A stretch of 6,413 nucleotides of DNA, taken from Angelakisella sp. (lineage in GTDB: Bacteria > Bacillota > Clostridia > Oscillospirales > Ruminococcaceae). The first letter of the stretch is position 1. Every line of letters begins with the position of its first letter. The position numbers and the translations under genes are program-made. The notes below the pieces were generated by a model. That model had not been told where the DNA came from and did no database searches. It worked only from the letters and a program-made list of their open reading frames with translations. The stretch spans positions 1 to 6,413 of the forward strand of contig JAAWGY010000136.1 in the NCBI GenBank assembly GCA_022795575.1, in the 5' to 3' direction. Below, in pieces: positions 5,996 to 6,413 of the stretch.

Positions 5996-6023
5996 TTGAC
6001 TTTCCAAAAAAGCTGGGTAAAAT
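5996..6023 (+). promoter_or_regulatory. Sigma-A-like promoter for acpP
   Basis: TTGACT (5996-6001), a 16-base spacer and TAAAAT (6018-6023) give a strong housekeeping promoter; the transcript would start near 6030, leaving a leader of about 55 bases. TATACT at 6023-6028 is an alternative -10 but has poor spacing (21). High expression fits an abundant carrier protein. Confidence 0.7.
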
Positions 6024-6027
6024 ATAC

Positions 6028-6054
6028 TTAAATATTTTTTACAAAATATTTTAA
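6028..6054 (+). promoter_or_regulatory. AT-rich palindrome at the acpP transcript start
   Basis: AAATATTTT (6030-6038) and AAAATATTT (6043-6051) are perfect complements around TTAC, flanked by TT and TAA. It lies at about +1 to +22 of the predicted transcript, so it could be an operator or a 5' stem protecting the mRNA. It does not match the FapR or FabT site consensus as I know them. Regulator unknown. Confidence 0.45.
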
Positions 6055-6084
6055 TGAAAGTGATGACGAAGGAGAAATGAGAAG

Positions 6085-6315
6085 ATGAGCACCTTTGAGA
6101 AAGTGAAAGAGACCATCCTGGAGACCCTGAGCTGCGACGAGGCCGACGTCACCCTGGAGGCCACCCTCACCGACGACCTGGGGGCCGACAGCCTGGACGC
6201 GGTGGAGCTGAACATGGCCCTGGAGGAGGCCTTTGGCGAGGGCATCCCCGACGAGGAGCTGGAAAAGCTGAAGACGGTAAAGGACATCGTGGACTACATC
6301 GACGCCCGCCAGTAA
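6085..6315 (+). CDS. acpP: Acyl carrier protein AcpP
   Basis: The small acidic cytoplasmic carrier that holds growing fatty acyl chains on a phosphopantetheine arm during type II fatty acid synthesis. The protein is 76 residues, the normal length. The signature DDLGADSLDAVEL places the attachment Ser at residue 36, followed by the recognition helix (EELNMALEE-like: VELNMALEEAF) that contacts partner enzymes. Acidic residues dominate, as in all AcpP. The start is set by AAGGAG at 6069-6074, 10 bases upstream. It has its own promoter and an isolating terminator upstream, so it is not cotranscribed with prkC. No fatty-acid gene is visible on either side within the window; the usual partners (plsX, fabF, rnc or fab genes) could lie beyond the right edge. 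It appears intact and is very likely the housekeeping ACP, although a specialised paralogue cannot be excluded. Confidence 0.96.
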   Translation: MSTFEKVKETILETLSCDEADVTLEATLTDDLGADSLDAVELNMALEEAFGEGIPDEELEKLKTVKDIVDYIDARQ

Positions 6316-6332
6316 GAGCCTATTCAGGATCT

Positions 6333-6362
6333 CCCGGTGCGCCGAATGGACGGGTATTTTTT
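6333..6362 (+). terminator. Weak intrinsic terminator candidate after acpP
   Basis: CCCG (6333-6336) pairs with CGGG (6351-6354), with an inner CC/GG pairing around GAAT (6342-6349), followed by TATTTTTT ending at 6362. The T-run is good but the stem is short and interrupted. It starts 18 bases after the acpP stop. Confidence 0.4.
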
Positions 6363-6413
6363 CGTCCTGCAAGGCAAAAAACCTCGGAGCCCTTCGGGCA
6401 CGTCTGCTTCGCA
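6363..6413. other. Unassigned right edge
   Basis: The stretch contains a small GCCC-TTCG-GGC hairpin (6389-6399) and no gene I can support. The - strand is open from the edge to a stop at 6324-6326 (29 codons), but there is no start in the window and no recognisable family. It may be an intergenic repeat. Confidence 0.3.

Noticed and set aside
5796..5999. 67-codon + strand frame between prkC and acpP
   Set aside because: Arg/Pro-rich composition over hairpins, no ribosome binding site, and it runs into the acpP -35 box.
6077..6088. Three-codon upstream frame (ATG to TGA) touching the acpP start
   Set aside because: It sits only 2 bases from the Shine-Dalgarno sequence, too close for initiation; likely chance.
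1..6413. CRISPR array, toxin-antitoxin pair, defence or prophage genes
   Set aside because: No regularly spaced direct repeats and no corresponding proteins; all confident genes are housekeeping or signalling genes.

Overview
The window looks like chromosomal DNA from a GC-rich Clostridia-type Firmicute. A gut Oscillospiraceae relative is my best guess, inferred from very high G+C at third codon positions combined with Firmicute-style AAGGAGG ribosome binding sites, Firmicute promoters, a PASTA-type PrkC kinase and a Firmicute gene order. All confident genes are on the + strand.

Layout. Bases 1-498 hold no gene I can support; they are almost covered by inverted repeats that read like a structured RNA and/or mobile palindromic repeats. 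Next come rsmB (499-1800) and rlmN (1797-2840), overlapping by ATGA, which encode two rRNA-modifying enzymes. A 135-base gap carries a good sigma-A-like promoter and a GC hairpin in the leader. It is followed by stp/prpC (2976-3731, TTG start) and prkC (3724-5748), overlapping by 8 bases, which encode a PP2C phosphatase and its opposing transmembrane PASTA Ser/Thr kinase. A strong intrinsic terminator (15-bp perfect stem) closes this operon. About 200 bases of hairpin-rich intergenic DNA follow, then an AT-rich promoter with a palindrome at the predicted transcript start, and acpP (6085-6315), the acyl carrier protein. The last 98 bases contain a weak terminator candidate and no supported gene.

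How the genes work together. RsmB (m5C967 of 16S rRNA) and RlmN (m2A2503 of 23S rRNA and m2A37 of some tRNAs) tune the ribosome. Stp and PrkC form the reversible phosphorylation switch that senses peptidoglycan fragments through PASTA repeats and controls growth, cell wall and dormancy exit. In Bacillus subtilis this block is fmt-rsmB-rlmN-prpC-prkC-rsgA-rpe. Here fmt is not seen immediately upstream, and rsgA/rpe are replaced by a terminator and an independent acpP unit, so the conserved block has been trimmed at both ends. 

I found no clearly new protein system. The most unusual material is non-coding: the palindrome-dense 475 bases before rsmB (including a rod-shaped fold with a mutually exclusive alternative hairpin), the leader hairpin before stp, G-homopolymers inside stp, and the palindrome in the acpP leader.
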